NCBI RefSeq assembly: GCF_000378985.1
Contig: NZ_KB905371.1
Location: forward strand, 372,001-436,000
DNA length: 64,000 nt
Origin: Ensifer sp. BR816
GTDB taxonomy: Bacteria; Pseudomonadota; Alphaproteobacteria; Rhizobiales; Rhizobiaceae
Direction: 5' to 3'
The position numbers and the translations under genes were made by a program. The notes beneath the pieces are model-generated. The model was not told the DNA's origin and searched no databases. It saw nothing but the letters and a program-made list of their open reading frames with translations. The number at the start of each line of letters is the position of its first letter. Within the stretch, counting starts at the first letter, position 1. Of the stretch, positions 1 to 8,343 are shown piece after piece.

Positions 1-364
1 GCAAACGGCTGAGTTCGGACCGATCGGAGAGATTGAGTTCCTGCCAGAGATGGCCATCGCGCAAGGCACGCCGGGCGATGATTTTGGCGAAACAGGCGCT
101 CGTGGGGTCGCCCGGCCGGGCATGCGTCAGCAGCAGGCGAAGCAGAAGTTCTTCTTCCACGCCTGGTTCAGGATCGCTCACCTCTTCCAAGGAGAAGCCG
201 TGGATGAGGCTTGTGGGGAAATTGCGGGTCAGGATGTCGAGCAACTCGGCGCGCGAAAGGCCAGTTGCCTCGGTCGCCGTCGCCTCCCCGTCCTCGATCT
301 CCTCGAGTGCACGCGAAAGAACACAGGCAAGGACATGTTCGTCGAAATCCATCTCGAGGTCCAT
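1..364 (-). CDS. nifQ: NifQ, N-terminal part (runs off the left edge)
   Basis: NifQ supplies molybdenum for assembly of the nitrogenase iron-molybdenum cofactor in the cytoplasm. Translating the minus strand from the ATG at 364 gives an open frame of about 121 residues to the window edge. It contains stretches typical of rhizobial NifQ such as LLDILTRNFP near residue 47 and IIARRALRDGHLWQELNL near 96, followed by SDRSELSRL. The family's C-terminal cysteine cluster lies outside the window, so intactness cannot be judged. A second in-frame ATG lies four codons inside. No sigma-54 promoter was found upstream on this strand. The neighbouring nif genes support the call. Confidence 0.8.
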   Translation of the reverse strand, partial: MDLEMDFDEHVLACVLSRALEEIEDGEATATEATGLSRAELLDILTRNFPTSLIHGFSLEEVSDPEPGVEEELLLRLLLTHARPGDPTSACFAKIIARRALRDGHLWQELNLSDRSELSRL

Positions 365-850
365 CCGCGGCCATCCGCCAGTGCTTTGCGATTTTGAGTG
401 TCGTTGCCGACTGGGCCGATAGGATATTCGCACTCCACGGGTGATGCCCGTTCCCGAAAAAATGCGAATCTGAGGCAAATCAGACATGGTGATTGTCCTT
501 CCGTTCCGATCGACGGATGTCATATCAGTCGGCTACCGCCGCCTTGTGACAAGGAGCTTCAAAAGTCATGCCAGCTGCGCAGCCAAAACTCTCTGAACTG
601 CTTTGCTACGTTTTTTCAATCGCTTACGTTGGAGTGCAGCAGGAACGGATTGAACAAGGTGTCTCGGAAGCGACAAAACCCGACGGCGCCGCGTCCCCTT
701 GCACCAAATGCAATCGTCTCCAAGGGGATTGTCGGGGCCGTCAGACAGGAGCTTGCCACGCTGTTAGTGTGGCGATCGTGACGATGCCCGAACATGGACG
801 AAAAAGACCGTCGAACAATCCGACACCATCGCACAAACCTGGGCGCTGCT
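365..850. other. Intergenic stretch without a convincing gene
   Basis: This stretch separates the leftward nifQ from the rightward Ntn-hydrolase gene. The open frames here are short, overlap on several strands and look like no family I know. No TGT-N10-ACA NifA site was found; the closest, TGT at about 730 to ACA, has a 12-base spacer. Confidence 0.5.
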
Positions 851-866
851 TGGTACAGTCCTTGCA
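851..866 (+). promoter_or_regulatory. Sigma-54 (-24/-12) promoter
   Basis: TGGTACAGTCCTTGCA matches the RpoN consensus, with GG and GC dinucleotides ten bases apart. It lies about 100 bases upstream of the Ntn-hydrolase start at 968. The spacing and consensus are good, but no exact NifA upstream site was found, so the activator is inferred to be NifA only from context. Confidence 0.7.
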
Positions 867-967
867 AAATGACACTTGAGGCAGGCGCTCGGGCTCGGTC
901 CGGCTGCTCGCCGCAACAAATCGACATCCAGAAAACCGGGCGCATAGCACATGAGGAGCAGCAGCGG

Positions 968-1513
968 ATGACGTGCATTGTCGGTCTTGTCAACAAGGGG
1001 TCAGTTCACATCGGCGGCGATAGCGCGAGTGCGTCCGGCCACTCGCTCACCGTCCGGGCTGATCGCAAGGTCTTCCGCAAGCAGGACTTCATCTTCGGTT
1101 TTACCAGCTCCTTTCGGATGGGCCAGTTGTTGGCGCACGCCTTCGAGCCGCCAGAAAGGCATGCCAAAACAGATGTCTATGCTTTTATGGTAACCGAGTT
1201 TGTGAACGCGCTCCGCCGATGTCTGCAAGATGGCGGCTTCGCACAGCGGCACAACGAAACCGAGCGCGGTGGCACCTTCCTCGTCGGCTATGCCGGACGG
1301 CTCTTCAAAATCGACGCTGACTACCAGGTCGGCGAGACGGCCGATCGGTTTGACGCCTGTGGATGCGGCCAACAAATAGCACTCGGCGCGCTTTTCGCCT
1401 CGCCCCACTCTCCTCCTCTTGAAAGGCTGGCGATAGCGCTCAACGCGGCTGAGCGTTTTTCCACCGGCGTACGCGGCCCGTTTCACTTCGAGACGCTGGA
1501 CTCGGCCGAGTGA
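968..1513 (+). CDS. Proteasome-beta-like Ntn-hydrolase, nif-linked
   Basis: The predicted protein is 181 residues and begins MTCIVGLVNKGSVHIGGDSA. This is the pattern of small proteasome-beta-like proteins (N-terminal nucleophile hydrolase fold), in which a Thr, Ser or Cys exposed near the N-terminus is the nucleophile and a GGDSA-type loop follows. Here Thr2 or Cys3 would be the candidate. I chose the ATG at 968 because the conserved fold starts there; the frame is open further upstream but without similarity. It sits about 100 bases after a good sigma-54 promoter, between nifQ and an iscA-like gene, so expression during nitrogen fixation is likely. The substrate is unknown and I know of no established role for such a protein in nitrogenase assembly. 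Confidence 0.7.
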   Translation: MTCIVGLVNKGSVHIGGDSASASGHSLTVRADRKVFRKQDFIFGFTSSFRMGQLLAHAFEPPERHAKTDVYAFMVTEFVNALRRCLQDGGFAQRHNETERGGTFLVGYAGRLFKIDADYQVGETADRFDACGCGQQIALGALFASPHSPPLERLAIALNAAERFSTGVRGPFHFETLDSAE

Positions 1514-1673
1514 GAGGTCGATGCCCGAGGCCGACCTTCGCAAGATCTGGCAAGGGTCCAGGAGCCACCGACCGCACCCTGGCTGGCTTCGCTCGCATCC
1601 CAGCGGCAAGCCCTGCAGGCCGACGTGTTCTTCGCCACGGGTCAACGAAAACTATTGACCGTGACGCCCCTAT

Positions 1674-1767
1674 TGTCCCATGCGCGACAATGTCGGACGT
1701 GGGACATTAACGACTTCGTGCCACCGTGTTGTTTCCACATGATTTTCTCTTTGGCACGGCGGATGCT
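1674..1767 (+). promoter_or_regulatory. Two NifA upstream sites plus sigma-54 promoter
   Basis: Two exact TGT-N10-ACA NifA-binding motifs lie in tandem at 1674-1689 and 1691-1706. A -24/-12 element, TGGCACGGCGGATGCT, lies at 1752-1767 with GG and GC ten bases apart. The sites are about 50 to 80 bases from the promoter, a normal distance for NifA-RpoN looping. It drives the iscA-like gene starting at 1810. Confidence 0.88.
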
Positions 1768-1809
1768 TTGTTACGCCCGAACGCATCCCGAGTGAAGAGA
1801 AGGCATCGC

Positions 1810-2130
1810 ATGATCACGCTCACCGAGAATGCCGTCGCCATCATGAAAGCCGCGCTTTCCCGAGCCGCCGAGCCGATGGAAGGTTTTCGCATCATGGTCC
1901 AGACAGGCGGCTGCGCGGGCTTCAAATACCTGATGGGGCTGGAAAGCTTGCCGCGCGAGGGCGACGCGGTCATCGAGGCAGACGGGGTCAAGGTGTTCGT
2001 GGATATAGGTTCGCAACGGCAAGTCGATGGCATGACCGTCGACTTCGTCACGGGGGCCGAATCCTCCGGATTTGTCTTCGACAATCCGAACGCGCGGGAG
2101 AACTGCGCCTGCGGCAAGTCCTTCGGCTGA
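1810..2130 (+). CDS. IscA/HesB-like iron-sulphur carrier in the nif cluster
   Basis: The 106-residue protein has the A-type carrier fold: an N-terminal helix (ITLTENAVAIMKAALSR), a cysteine in GGCAGFKY around residue 37 and the C-terminal pair in NCACGKSF. These three cysteines are the usual ligands through which IscA-family proteins bind iron or a transferred cluster. Such genes often sit beside nifU and nifS, and here relics of both follow directly. Expression should be NifA-dependent, given the two NifA sites and sigma-54 promoter just upstream. With nifU and nifS broken, it may depend on another cysteine desulphurase in the genome; that is inference. Confidence 0.85.
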   Translation: MITLTENAVAIMKAALSRAAEPMEGFRIMVQTGGCAGFKYLMGLESLPREGDAVIEADGVKVFVDIGSQRQVDGMTVDFVTGAESSGFVFDNPNARENCACGKSFG

Positions 2131-2154
2131 TCACCTGCCACATTGAGACGAGCC

Positions 2155-2560
2155 ATGTGGGACTATTGCAAAATGGTCGAGGAATATTTCTTCCACGCGA
2201 TGAATGCCGGCGTTGTTGCCACTGAGGCCGGAACCATCTCCTTCGGCAATACGATCGAACTGATGACAAGAGTCGATCCAGTTGCGGAAGCGATTACTGG
2301 CGCGATATCTGAGCCTTTGCGTTGCAGCTCTGCGATCGCCTCCTCGTCGGTGATTGCCGAACGCATCATCGGAACGGCCGCCGACGAAGCGCATCACCTC
2401 GTCCATCGGGCGGCGAGATTCATCGACAGTCTATCGCAACAGAGGATGCACCGTTCGGCGATGCGCTTTATTGCGAGGGGCAAATTCCGCGGTGTGGGGC
2501 GCGTCCGCGATCGCGAGCGAGGCACCCTCATCTGCGGAGGCCCCAGTGTCCATGAAGGGG
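2155..2560 (+). pseudogene. nifU: nifU relic (N-terminal scaffold domain, degenerate)
   Basis: The frame from 2155 starts MWDYCKMVEEYFFHAMNAG and continues through CSSAIASSSVIAERIIG and DEAHHL, clearly the IscU-like N-terminal domain of NifU. The usual ACGD loop is replaced by SFGN, so the first ligand cysteine is missing. Downstream of about 2450 (QQRMHRSAM) the similarity breaks up across frames, and the ferredoxin-like middle and C-terminal Nfu domain are absent. It therefore cannot make a normal NifU scaffold. It follows the iscA-like gene by 24 bases, consistent with a former iscA-nifU-nifS-nifV operon. Confidence 0.75.
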
Positions 2561-2941
2561 TGATCAGAAGAACATCCGTATCAACTGACTCACGGCCAAC
2601 CAGCAAGACACTTGCGACCCGAAGCCAAGTGGCAGCTGGGTCACGCGCTCCAATGCCGTGGAAGAAAGGGTTTTCGGGGGCGGCCAAGCGCCAATGTACA
2701 CCGAAAGCCTCACGACGTGAGAGCAGGTCTCTACGCAAAACAAGGGCTGCCGTCGATGCAGCAAATTCGGCTTATCGAAAGGCTGCCGTGGGTGTGCGGT
2801 CACCTGAGGGCTGCGGGGGTTGCAACCTTGTCGATGTCCGATGAGCAAGCTCCGTACCCGGCCGCGCGCATCGAGCCCATGTCTGCGCCTATCGAGCCCA
2901 TGTCTGCGCGCCTCGATCAACATCAAACGCACGCGCGACCA
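2561..2941. other. Rearranged DNA between nifU and nifS relics
   Basis: No recognisable coding content. An open frame on the plus strand runs into the nifS relic but its first 110 residues resemble nothing known. It contains a 19-base direct repeat (atcgagcccatgtctgcgc at 2870-2888 and 2891-2909) that encodes IEPMSAP/IEPMSAR. This is probably the scar of the deletion that removed most of nifU and nifS. Confidence 0.5.
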
Positions 2942-3175
2942 AGCCGCTGTGGGATTGCTTGCGCCTCCGGCTCGCTGGAACCGAGCCATGTCTTGAGCGC
3001 GATCAACTTCCCTCATAGCGCAACACACGGGACAATCCGCTTCTGCTTCTCGCGCCACAACGGCGAGGAGGATGTGGACCGAGTGCTGGAAGTGATCCCT
3101 GGAATAGTCGAGAAGCTGCGCGATTTCTCCCGTTCCGGAGCTTGTGCCGAAGGCCCCCAGTCGGGTCTGCGCTGA
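2942..3175 (+). pseudogene. nifS: nifS relic (C-terminal end only)
   Basis: About 77 residues match the C-terminus of the NifS cysteine desulphurase: the active-site cysteine loop CASGSLEPSHV, then HGTIRFCFSRHN and VDRVLEVIPGIVEKLR. The PLP-binding lysine domain and everything before the cysteine loop are gone, so this cannot be an active enzyme. It ends 14 bases before nifV, as an intact nifS would in a nifUSV operon. Confidence 0.75.
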
Positions 3176-3189
3176 GAGAAGGCGGCTAC

Positions 3190-4344
3190 ATGGAACGTCA
3201 AATCTTTCTCAACGATACGACCCTGCGCGATGGTGAGAAGGCGCCCGGCGTCGCCTTTACTACGGCAGAAAAGGTGGGGCTCGCCGAGGCCCTCGCTGCA
3301 GCTGGCGTCCCAGAGATCGAGATCGGCACGCCAGGCATGGGCGCCGACGAGATGGAGGGAATTTGCGCCGTAGTCGCACTGGGTCTCCCCGTTCGGCTCT
3401 TGACCTGGTGCCGGATGGCATCAGAGGATCTCGACATAGCAATTGAAAGCGGGGTGCCCGCCGTCAATCTGTCTCTGCCCGCATCGGACATCCAACTGAC
3501 CGGCAAGCTCGGCCTCGATCGGGCAGGAGCGCTTGAAGTCGTCGAGACGATGGTTGGGCGCGCAACCGCCCGCGGGCTCTTCGTCGCAGTGGAATGCGAG
3601 GATGCTTCGCGGGCCGATCGGGCTCATCTCGCCCGTGTAATCGCCACGGCTGCGCGCGCGGGCGCAAGCCGCGTCAGGCTGGCCGACACGATCGGAGTCC
3701 TCGACCCCTTTTCGACATTCGATCTTGTGTCCGAGATGGCGTCACAGTGCCTGATGGATCTGGAATTTCATGGCCGCAACGACTTCGGCCTTGCTACCGC
3801 CAACACGCTGGCGGCGATCCGCGCGGGAGCCCGTCATGCCTCCGTGACCGTCGGCGGGCTTGGTGAGCGCGCCGGCAATGCCGCACTGGAAGAGGTTGCT
3901 GCTGCGCTGACAGTACTCGAGGGCGCGAACACCGGCGTTGACCCCACAGCATTGCCAGAGCTCGCCGCCCACGTGGCGCGCCTCGCCCGCCGGCCGATAC
4001 CAGCCATCAAGCCGGTCGTCGGCGCCGCCGTCTTCACAAGCGAATCCGGCACGCATCTCGCAGGGCCGCTGAAGGACGACCCCCGCACCGATCAGGGCCT
4101 CGATCCGGCTTTTGTTGGCCGCCGCCACCAGATTGTCATCGGCAAGCATTCCGGCGCCACTGCTATTGCACATGTGCTGAAGGAAAACCGCCGCGAACTC
4201 AATCCGGATCTGACCGCCGCGATCATCGCCCGCGTCCGCGACCAGGCGTCCGCGACCAAATCCACCATCACTGAAATTCAACTGGTGAAACTTTACGACA
4301 AACTGTGCCGCGAGACGGCAGACCGATTTCCTGGAAACGAATGA
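3190..4344 (+). CDS. nifV: NifV homocitrate synthase
   Basis: Homocitrate synthase condenses acetyl-CoA with 2-oxoglutarate; homocitrate is the organic ligand of the iron-molybdenum cofactor. The 384-residue protein starts MERQIFLNDTTLRDGEKAPG, the DRE-TIM metallolyase signature with the RDGE metal- and substrate-binding motif. Later it has EFHGRNDFGLATAN and GGLGERAGNAALEEV, the second and third family signatures, and IGKHSG near the C-terminal domain. Length is normal. A ribosome site (GAGAAGG) precedes the ATG. Many rhizobia lack nifV and rely on plant homocitrate, so an intact copy is notable. A 2-isopropylmalate synthase relative is less likely given the nif context. Confidence 0.9.
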   Translation: MERQIFLNDTTLRDGEKAPGVAFTTAEKVGLAEALAAAGVPEIEIGTPGMGADEMEGICAVVALGLPVRLLTWCRMASEDLDIAIESGVPAVNLSLPASDIQLTGKLGLDRAGALEVVETMVGRATARGLFVAVECEDASRADRAHLARVIATAARAGASRVRLADTIGVLDPFSTFDLVSEMASQCLMDLEFHGRNDFGLATANTLAAIRAGARHASVTVGGLGERAGNAALEEVAAALTVLEGANTGVDPTALPELAAHVARLARRPIPAIKPVVGAAVFTSESGTHLAGPLKDDPRTDQGLDPAFVGRRHQIVIGKHSGATAIAHVLKENRRELNPDLTAAIIARVRDQASATKSTITEIQLVKLYDKLCRETADRFPGNE

Positions 4345-4476
4345 GGCTGGCAATGTCGTTTGGTTCGACCCGTCTTCAACAAGTGCGGCGCTACGCGTCG
4401 ATAAGGCCGTTGCGTGATAAGCGACGGCATGAGCCGAGAAAGCTGTGACCACCGCTTGCCGACCCGGGAGAATGCA

Positions 4477-4860
4477 ATGAGCAAGTGTTCTGACAAGAGT
4501 CATCATATCGATGTCAACAATATCCTCGCGCGGCTGAAGAGCCTGTCGGCCGCAGAGGAGTTCTTCGCAGTGCTTCGCGTCTCCTATGACCCGAAAGTGC
4601 TCAACGTCTCACGTCTGCACATCATGAAGCGTATGGGCCAATACCTCGCCGAAGAGGACTTCTCCGATCAACCCGACCAGGTAATCGCGGCTCGCGCCCG
4701 CGCCATGCTGGAACGGGCCCACGAGGATTTCGCGACCGCCTCCCCGCTCACGCACCGGGTCTTCAAGGTGCTCAAGGACCACGATCCGGACAATCCCGCT
4801 ACACCGGGCCGCGCCTTCGTCCCGTTATCCTCCGTTCTGAAGCCGTTCGAGACGGAATGA
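4477..4860 (+). CDS. nifW: NifW nitrogenase-stabilising protein
   Basis: NifW helps protect or mature the molybdenum-iron protein under oxygen. The 127-residue product has the family pattern ILARLKSLSAAEEFFAVLRVSYDPKVLNVSRLHI, cited here in two overlapping parts: LSAAEEFFAVL near residue 23 and VLNVSRLHIMKRMGQYL near 43. It ends with the usual VFVPLS-like segment (AFVPLSSVL). I chose the ATG at 4477 because a GGGAG ribosome site precedes it and similarity begins there. It lies between nifV and fixA in the same direction, about 130 bases after nifV, without a clear promoter of its own. Confidence 0.88.
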   Translation: MSKCSDKSHHIDVNNILARLKSLSAAEEFFAVLRVSYDPKVLNVSRLHIMKRMGQYLAEEDFSDQPDQVIAARARAMLERAHEDFATASPLTHRVFKVLKDHDPDNPATPGRAFVPLSSVLKPFETE

Positions 4861-4885
4861 GCGCGTCGCACTTGCGACACGCCAA

Positions 4886-4980
4886 TGTCAAAAAACCGAC
4901 AATTTCGGTTAGCGCAGTTTCCGTTTGGCCGTCTTTTCAACGCGATAGGGGGAGCGTGGAACGTTGGCACAAATGATGCA
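4886..4980 (+). promoter_or_regulatory. NifA site and sigma-54 promoter of fixABCX
   Basis: TGT-CAAAAAACCG-ACA at 4886-4901 is an exact TGT-N10-ACA NifA site. TGGCACAAATGATGCA at 4965-4980 is a -24/-12 element with GG and GC ten bases apart. It lies about 55 bases upstream of the fixA start. Confidence 0.88.
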
Positions 4981-5035
4981 AACAGGAAATGAGGTCCCAG
5001 CCCGCCATCCAGATAGGAGGGAGCAAGAAGCCGAC

Positions 5036-5887
5036 ATGCACATCGTAATTTGTATCAAGCAGGTGCCGGACTCCGCACAGATTCGAGTCCATCCGGTGAC
5101 GAACACAATCATGCGTCAAGGGGTGCCAACCATCATCAACCCCTATGACCTGTTCGCGCTCGAGGAGGCTCTCAGATTACGCGACTCCCATGGCGGCGAG
5201 GTCACCGTGCTCACCATGGGGCCGCCCATGGCAGAGGACGCGTTGCGCAAGGCGCTAACTTACGGCGCCGATCGCGCGGTACTTTTGACCGACCGACATT
5301 TTGCCGGCTCCGACACCCTGGCGACCTCATTCGCTCTTTCTCAAGCCGTCGCGAAGATCGGAGAGACCTTCGGGGCGCCTGACATCGTCTTCACGGGCAA
5401 GCAGACGATCGACGGCGACACCGCCCAAGTCGGGCCCGGCATCGCCAAGCGCCTCGACCTCCTGCAACTCACCTACGTCGCGAAAATCGTCTCCATTGAT
5501 CTCGATGCGAGCCAGATCACGGTTGAACGCCGCTCGGAAGGCGGCACGCAGACGCTGATGAGCAGGCTTCCCTGCCTCATCACAATGCTGGAAGGCACCA
5601 ACGAGATCCGTCGCGGGTCGCTCGGCGACGCGCTTCGCGCCGCGCGCAGCCAGATCGTGACGTGGAGTGCGGCCGACGCCGGCATCGAGGACCTCACCAA
5701 ATGTGGCCTGCGCGGTTCCCCAACCGTGGTCAAACGCGTCTTTGCCCCAACTGCGCGGGCCGAAAGGGCGGAGCAAATCGACACCAGCGAAAAGACGCCG
5801 CGCGATCTTGCCGATGAGTTGATCGCCGGGATCTTCTCGCGCCAGCCGGCGCTGGAAGACGAACTCGCCTTCGTTGGCGACGATTGA
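5036..5887 (+). CDS. fixA: FixA, electron-transfer flavoprotein beta subunit
   Basis: FixA pairs with FixB to form an electron-transfer flavoprotein which, with FixC and FixX, bifurcates electrons to provide low-potential reductant for nitrogenase. The 283-residue protein starts MHIVICIKQVPDSAQIRV, the usual FixA N-terminus. It contains NPYDLFALEEALRLRD around residue 35, the AMP/FAD-site segment GKQTIDGDTAQVGPGIA near 122 and the beta-subunit signature around 170-200 (MSRLPCLITMLEGTNEIRRG). The start at 5036 fits the family; an AGGAGG lies 15 bases upstream. It is the first gene behind the NifA/sigma-54 promoter. Confidence 0.93.
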   Translation: MHIVICIKQVPDSAQIRVHPVTNTIMRQGVPTIINPYDLFALEEALRLRDSHGGEVTVLTMGPPMAEDALRKALTYGADRAVLLTDRHFAGSDTLATSFALSQAVAKIGETFGAPDIVFTGKQTIDGDTAQVGPGIAKRLDLLQLTYVAKIVSIDLDASQITVERRSEGGTQTLMSRLPCLITMLEGTNEIRRGSLGDALRAARSQIVTWSAADAGIEDLTKCGLRGSPTVVKRVFAPTARAERAEQIDTSEKTPRDLADELIAGIFSRQPALEDELAFVGDD

Positions 5888-5905
5888 GGGCAAGGAGAGC
5901 CGATT

Positions 5906-7012
5906 TTGGACACGAAACGAGAAACCCCTCCTCCAGCCGCTGGCCGCGCCGGCATGAAGAAGGAGCTGCCCGAGCAGTTCAAGGACTACCGTCACGTTTG
6001 GGTCTTCATCGAGCTGGAGCGCGGCCAGGTCCATCCCGTCTCCTTTGAGTTGCTCGGCGAAGGCCGCAAGCTCGCTGACAAGCTGGGCGTCGAGCTTGCC
6101 GGCGTCGTTCTGGGTCCGCCCGGAGAGGCCACCTGGCATGCCATCGCCGAGGCCTTTGCTTATGGCGCCGATCTTGCCTACATCGTCGCGGCCCCGTTGC
6201 TCGAAGACTATCGGAACGAGCCTTTCACCAAAGCAATGACGGATCTGGTCGTTACCTACAAACCGGAGATACTGCTTTTAGGCGCGACGACGCTCGGCCG
6301 CGACCTTGCCGGTTCCGTGGCGACGACCTTGTTGACAGGGCTGACCGCCGACTCCACCGAACTCGATGTGGATACCGACGGCTCGCTTGCGGCCACCCGG
6401 CCGACTTTCGGCGGCTCCCTGCTCTGCACGATCTACACGCTCAACTGCCGCCCGCAGATGGCGACCGTGCGGCCGAGAGTCATGACCATGCCTCAGCGCA
6501 TGGACAAGCCGATCGGGCGTGTCATTCACCACGAAGTGCCGATGATCGAGGAAGAGATCGTCACCAAGGCTCTCGGCTTCCTCTCCGACGGCCAGTCGTC
6601 AAACGCCAATCTCGCCTATGCCGACGTCGTGGTTGCCGGCGGCCTCGGTCTCGGCGCGGCGGAGAACCTGAAGCTTGTGAAAAATCTCGCGCGGGCGATT
6701 GGGGCCGAATATGGCTGTTCGCGCCCGCTTGTGCAGAAGGGCTGGATGCCGGCTGACCGGCAGATCGGCCAAACTGGCAAGACTATCCGGCCGAAGCTCT
6801 ACATAGCGGCCGGGATCTCGGGCGCCATCCAGCACCGGGTTGGCGTCGGGGGAGCTGACCTTATCGTAGCGATCAACACCGACCCCAACGCGCCGATTTT
6901 CGATTTCGCTCACCTCGGCGTCGTGACCGATGCGATCCGGTTCCTGCCGTCATTGACGGAAGTCTTCACCCATCGGCTGTCGCCGCACAGTCGCGACAAG
7001 CTTGCGAACTGA
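5906..7012 (+). CDS. fixB: FixB, electron-transfer flavoprotein alpha subunit
   Basis: FixB is the FAD-binding alpha subunit that partners FixA. The 368-residue product contains KELPEQFKDYRHVWVFIELE near the N-terminus. The C-terminal FAD-binding ETF-alpha signature reads PKLYIAAGISGAIQHRVG near residue 293, followed by NTDPNAPIFDFAHLGVVTD. The chosen start is a TTG at 5906 with AAGGAG eight bases upstream; an ATG at 5954 is an alternative that would remove only a poorly conserved, proline-rich lead. The gene follows fixA by 18 bases and precedes fixC by 11, so the four fix genes form one operon. Confidence 0.93.
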   Translation: MDTKRETPPPAAGRAGMKKELPEQFKDYRHVWVFIELERGQVHPVSFELLGEGRKLADKLGVELAGVVLGPPGEATWHAIAEAFAYGADLAYIVAAPLLEDYRNEPFTKAMTDLVVTYKPEILLLGATTLGRDLAGSVATTLLTGLTADSTELDVDTDGSLAATRPTFGGSLLCTIYTLNCRPQMATVRPRVMTMPQRMDKPIGRVIHHEVPMIEEEIVTKALGFLSDGQSSNANLAYADVVVAGGLGLGAAENLKLVKNLARAIGAEYGCSRPLVQKGWMPADRQIGQTGKTIRPKLYIAAGISGAIQHRVGVGGADLIVAINTDPNAPIFDFAHLGVVTDAIRFLPSLTEVFTHRLSPHSRDKLAN

Positions 7013-7023
7013 GGAACACGGCC

Positions 7024-8331
7024 ATGACCGAGGAAAAATTCGACGCCATCGTTATCGGAGCCGGTATGGCCGGCAACGCAGCCGCTTACACCATGGCAAG
7101 CCGCGGACTGAAGGTGCTGCAGCTCGAGCGCGGCGAGTATCCGGGCTCCAAGAATGTTCAGGGCGCCATCCTGTACTCAAATATGCTGGAGAAAATCATC
7201 CCGGACTTTCGAGATGATGCGCCTCTCGAGCGGCATCTGGTCGAGCAGCGGTTCTGGATGATGGACGACACCTCCCACGTCGGGATCGAATACCGGTCGG
7301 ATGACTTCAACGAGTCGAGGCCCAACCGCTATACGGTCATTCGCGCCCAGTTCGACAAGTGGTTTTCCCGCAAAGTGCGCGAGGCGGGAGCGACGGTTCT
7401 ATGCGAAACGACGGTGACGGAACTCGCCCGCGATACGAATGGACGGGTAATCGGCGTTCGCACCGACCGCACCGGCGACGTGATTCTTGGCGACGTGGTC
7501 GTCCTCGCGGAGGGCGTCAATGGGCTGCTCGGCACGCGGGCCGGCTTGCGCGAGACACCTAAACCCGAAACCGTGGCGCTCGCAGTCAAGGAAATGCATT
7601 TCCTGCCCGAAGAGGTGATCGACCAGCGGTTCGGCCTTAAAGCCAACGAAGGCTGCGTGATCGAGGCAGCCGGCACCATCTCCCGCAGCATGGCCGGGCT
7701 CGCCTTCCTCTATACCAACAAAGAGTCGATCTCGATCGGCATCGGCTGCCTGGTCTCGGATTTTGCCACGACAATGGAGAGTCCTTACGAGCTGCTCGAA
7801 AGCTTCAAGAACCATCCATCGGTCCAGCCGCTGATCGCAGGTTCGGAAGTCAAGGAATATGCCGCTCACCTCATTCCGGAAGGTGGCTACAAAGCCATCC
7901 CGCAGCTCTTCGGCAATGGCTGGGTGGTTGCCGGCGATGCGGCGCAGTTCAACAATGCCATGCATCGGGAGGGTTCCAATCTCGCCATGACGTCGGGACG
8001 ACTCGCAGGTGAGGCGATCTCCCGGGTCAAGAAACGCGGGGCTCCAATGACGAAGGAAAACCTCGTCCTCTATAAGTCAATGCTGGACAAATCATTCGTC
8101 ATCAAGGATCTGCGGAAATACAAGGACATGCCCGCCCTGCTCCACACCAATTCCCGCAATTTCTTCACGACTTATCCGCAGTTGCTGTCGCAGGCTGCAC
8201 AGAACTTCATGCGGGTCGACAGCACGCCGAAGATCGACAAGGAACGCGCGACCACGGCCGCCTTCATCAAGGCGCGCTCGCGCTGGGGGCTCGTCAGTGA
8301 CGCAGTCCGCCTGGCATTCGCCTGGCGCTGA
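7024..8331 (+). CDS. fixC: FixC flavoprotein (ETF-quinone oxidoreductase family)
   Basis: FixC passes electrons from the FixAB flavoprotein to quinone and, by bifurcation, to the low-potential branch. The 435-residue protein begins with a dinucleotide-binding motif (AIVIGAGMAGNAAAY, residues 8-22) and ERGEYPGSKNVQGA. Around residue 312 it has VVAGDAAQFNNAMHREGSNLAMTSGRLAGEA, the second FAD contact typical of FixC; that stretch is cited here as GDAAQFN and REGSNLAMTSG. Length is normal. It begins 11 bases after fixB and ends 12 bases before fixX. Confidence 0.94.
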   Translation: MTEEKFDAIVIGAGMAGNAAAYTMASRGLKVLQLERGEYPGSKNVQGAILYSNMLEKIIPDFRDDAPLERHLVEQRFWMMDDTSHVGIEYRSDDFNESRPNRYTVIRAQFDKWFSRKVREAGATVLCETTVTELARDTNGRVIGVRTDRTGDVILGDVVVLAEGVNGLLGTRAGLRETPKPETVALAVKEMHFLPEEVIDQRFGLKANEGCVIEAAGTISRSMAGLAFLYTNKESISIGIGCLVSDFATTMESPYELLESFKNHPSVQPLIAGSEVKEYAAHLIPEGGYKAIPQLFGNGWVVAGDAAQFNNAMHREGSNLAMTSGRLAGEAISRVKKRGAPMTKENLVLYKSMLDKSFVIKDLRKYKDMPALLHTNSRNFFTTYPQLLSQAAQNFMRVDSTPKIDKERATTAAFIKARSRWGLVSDAVRLAFAWR

Positions 8332-8343
8332 AGGAGAAATAAG

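Noticed and set aside
229..438. Plus- and minus-strand frames around 33-444
   Set aside because: They are out-of-frame shadows of the partial nifQ reading frame, which alone shows family similarity.
1001..1645. Long minus-strand frame opposite the Ntn-hydrolase gene
   Set aside because: Composition reads as the complement of the plus-strand gene, which has clear family features and a promoter.
2870..2909. Short tandem repeat as a CRISPR-like array
   Set aside because: Only two copies with a two-base spacer; it is a simple duplication.
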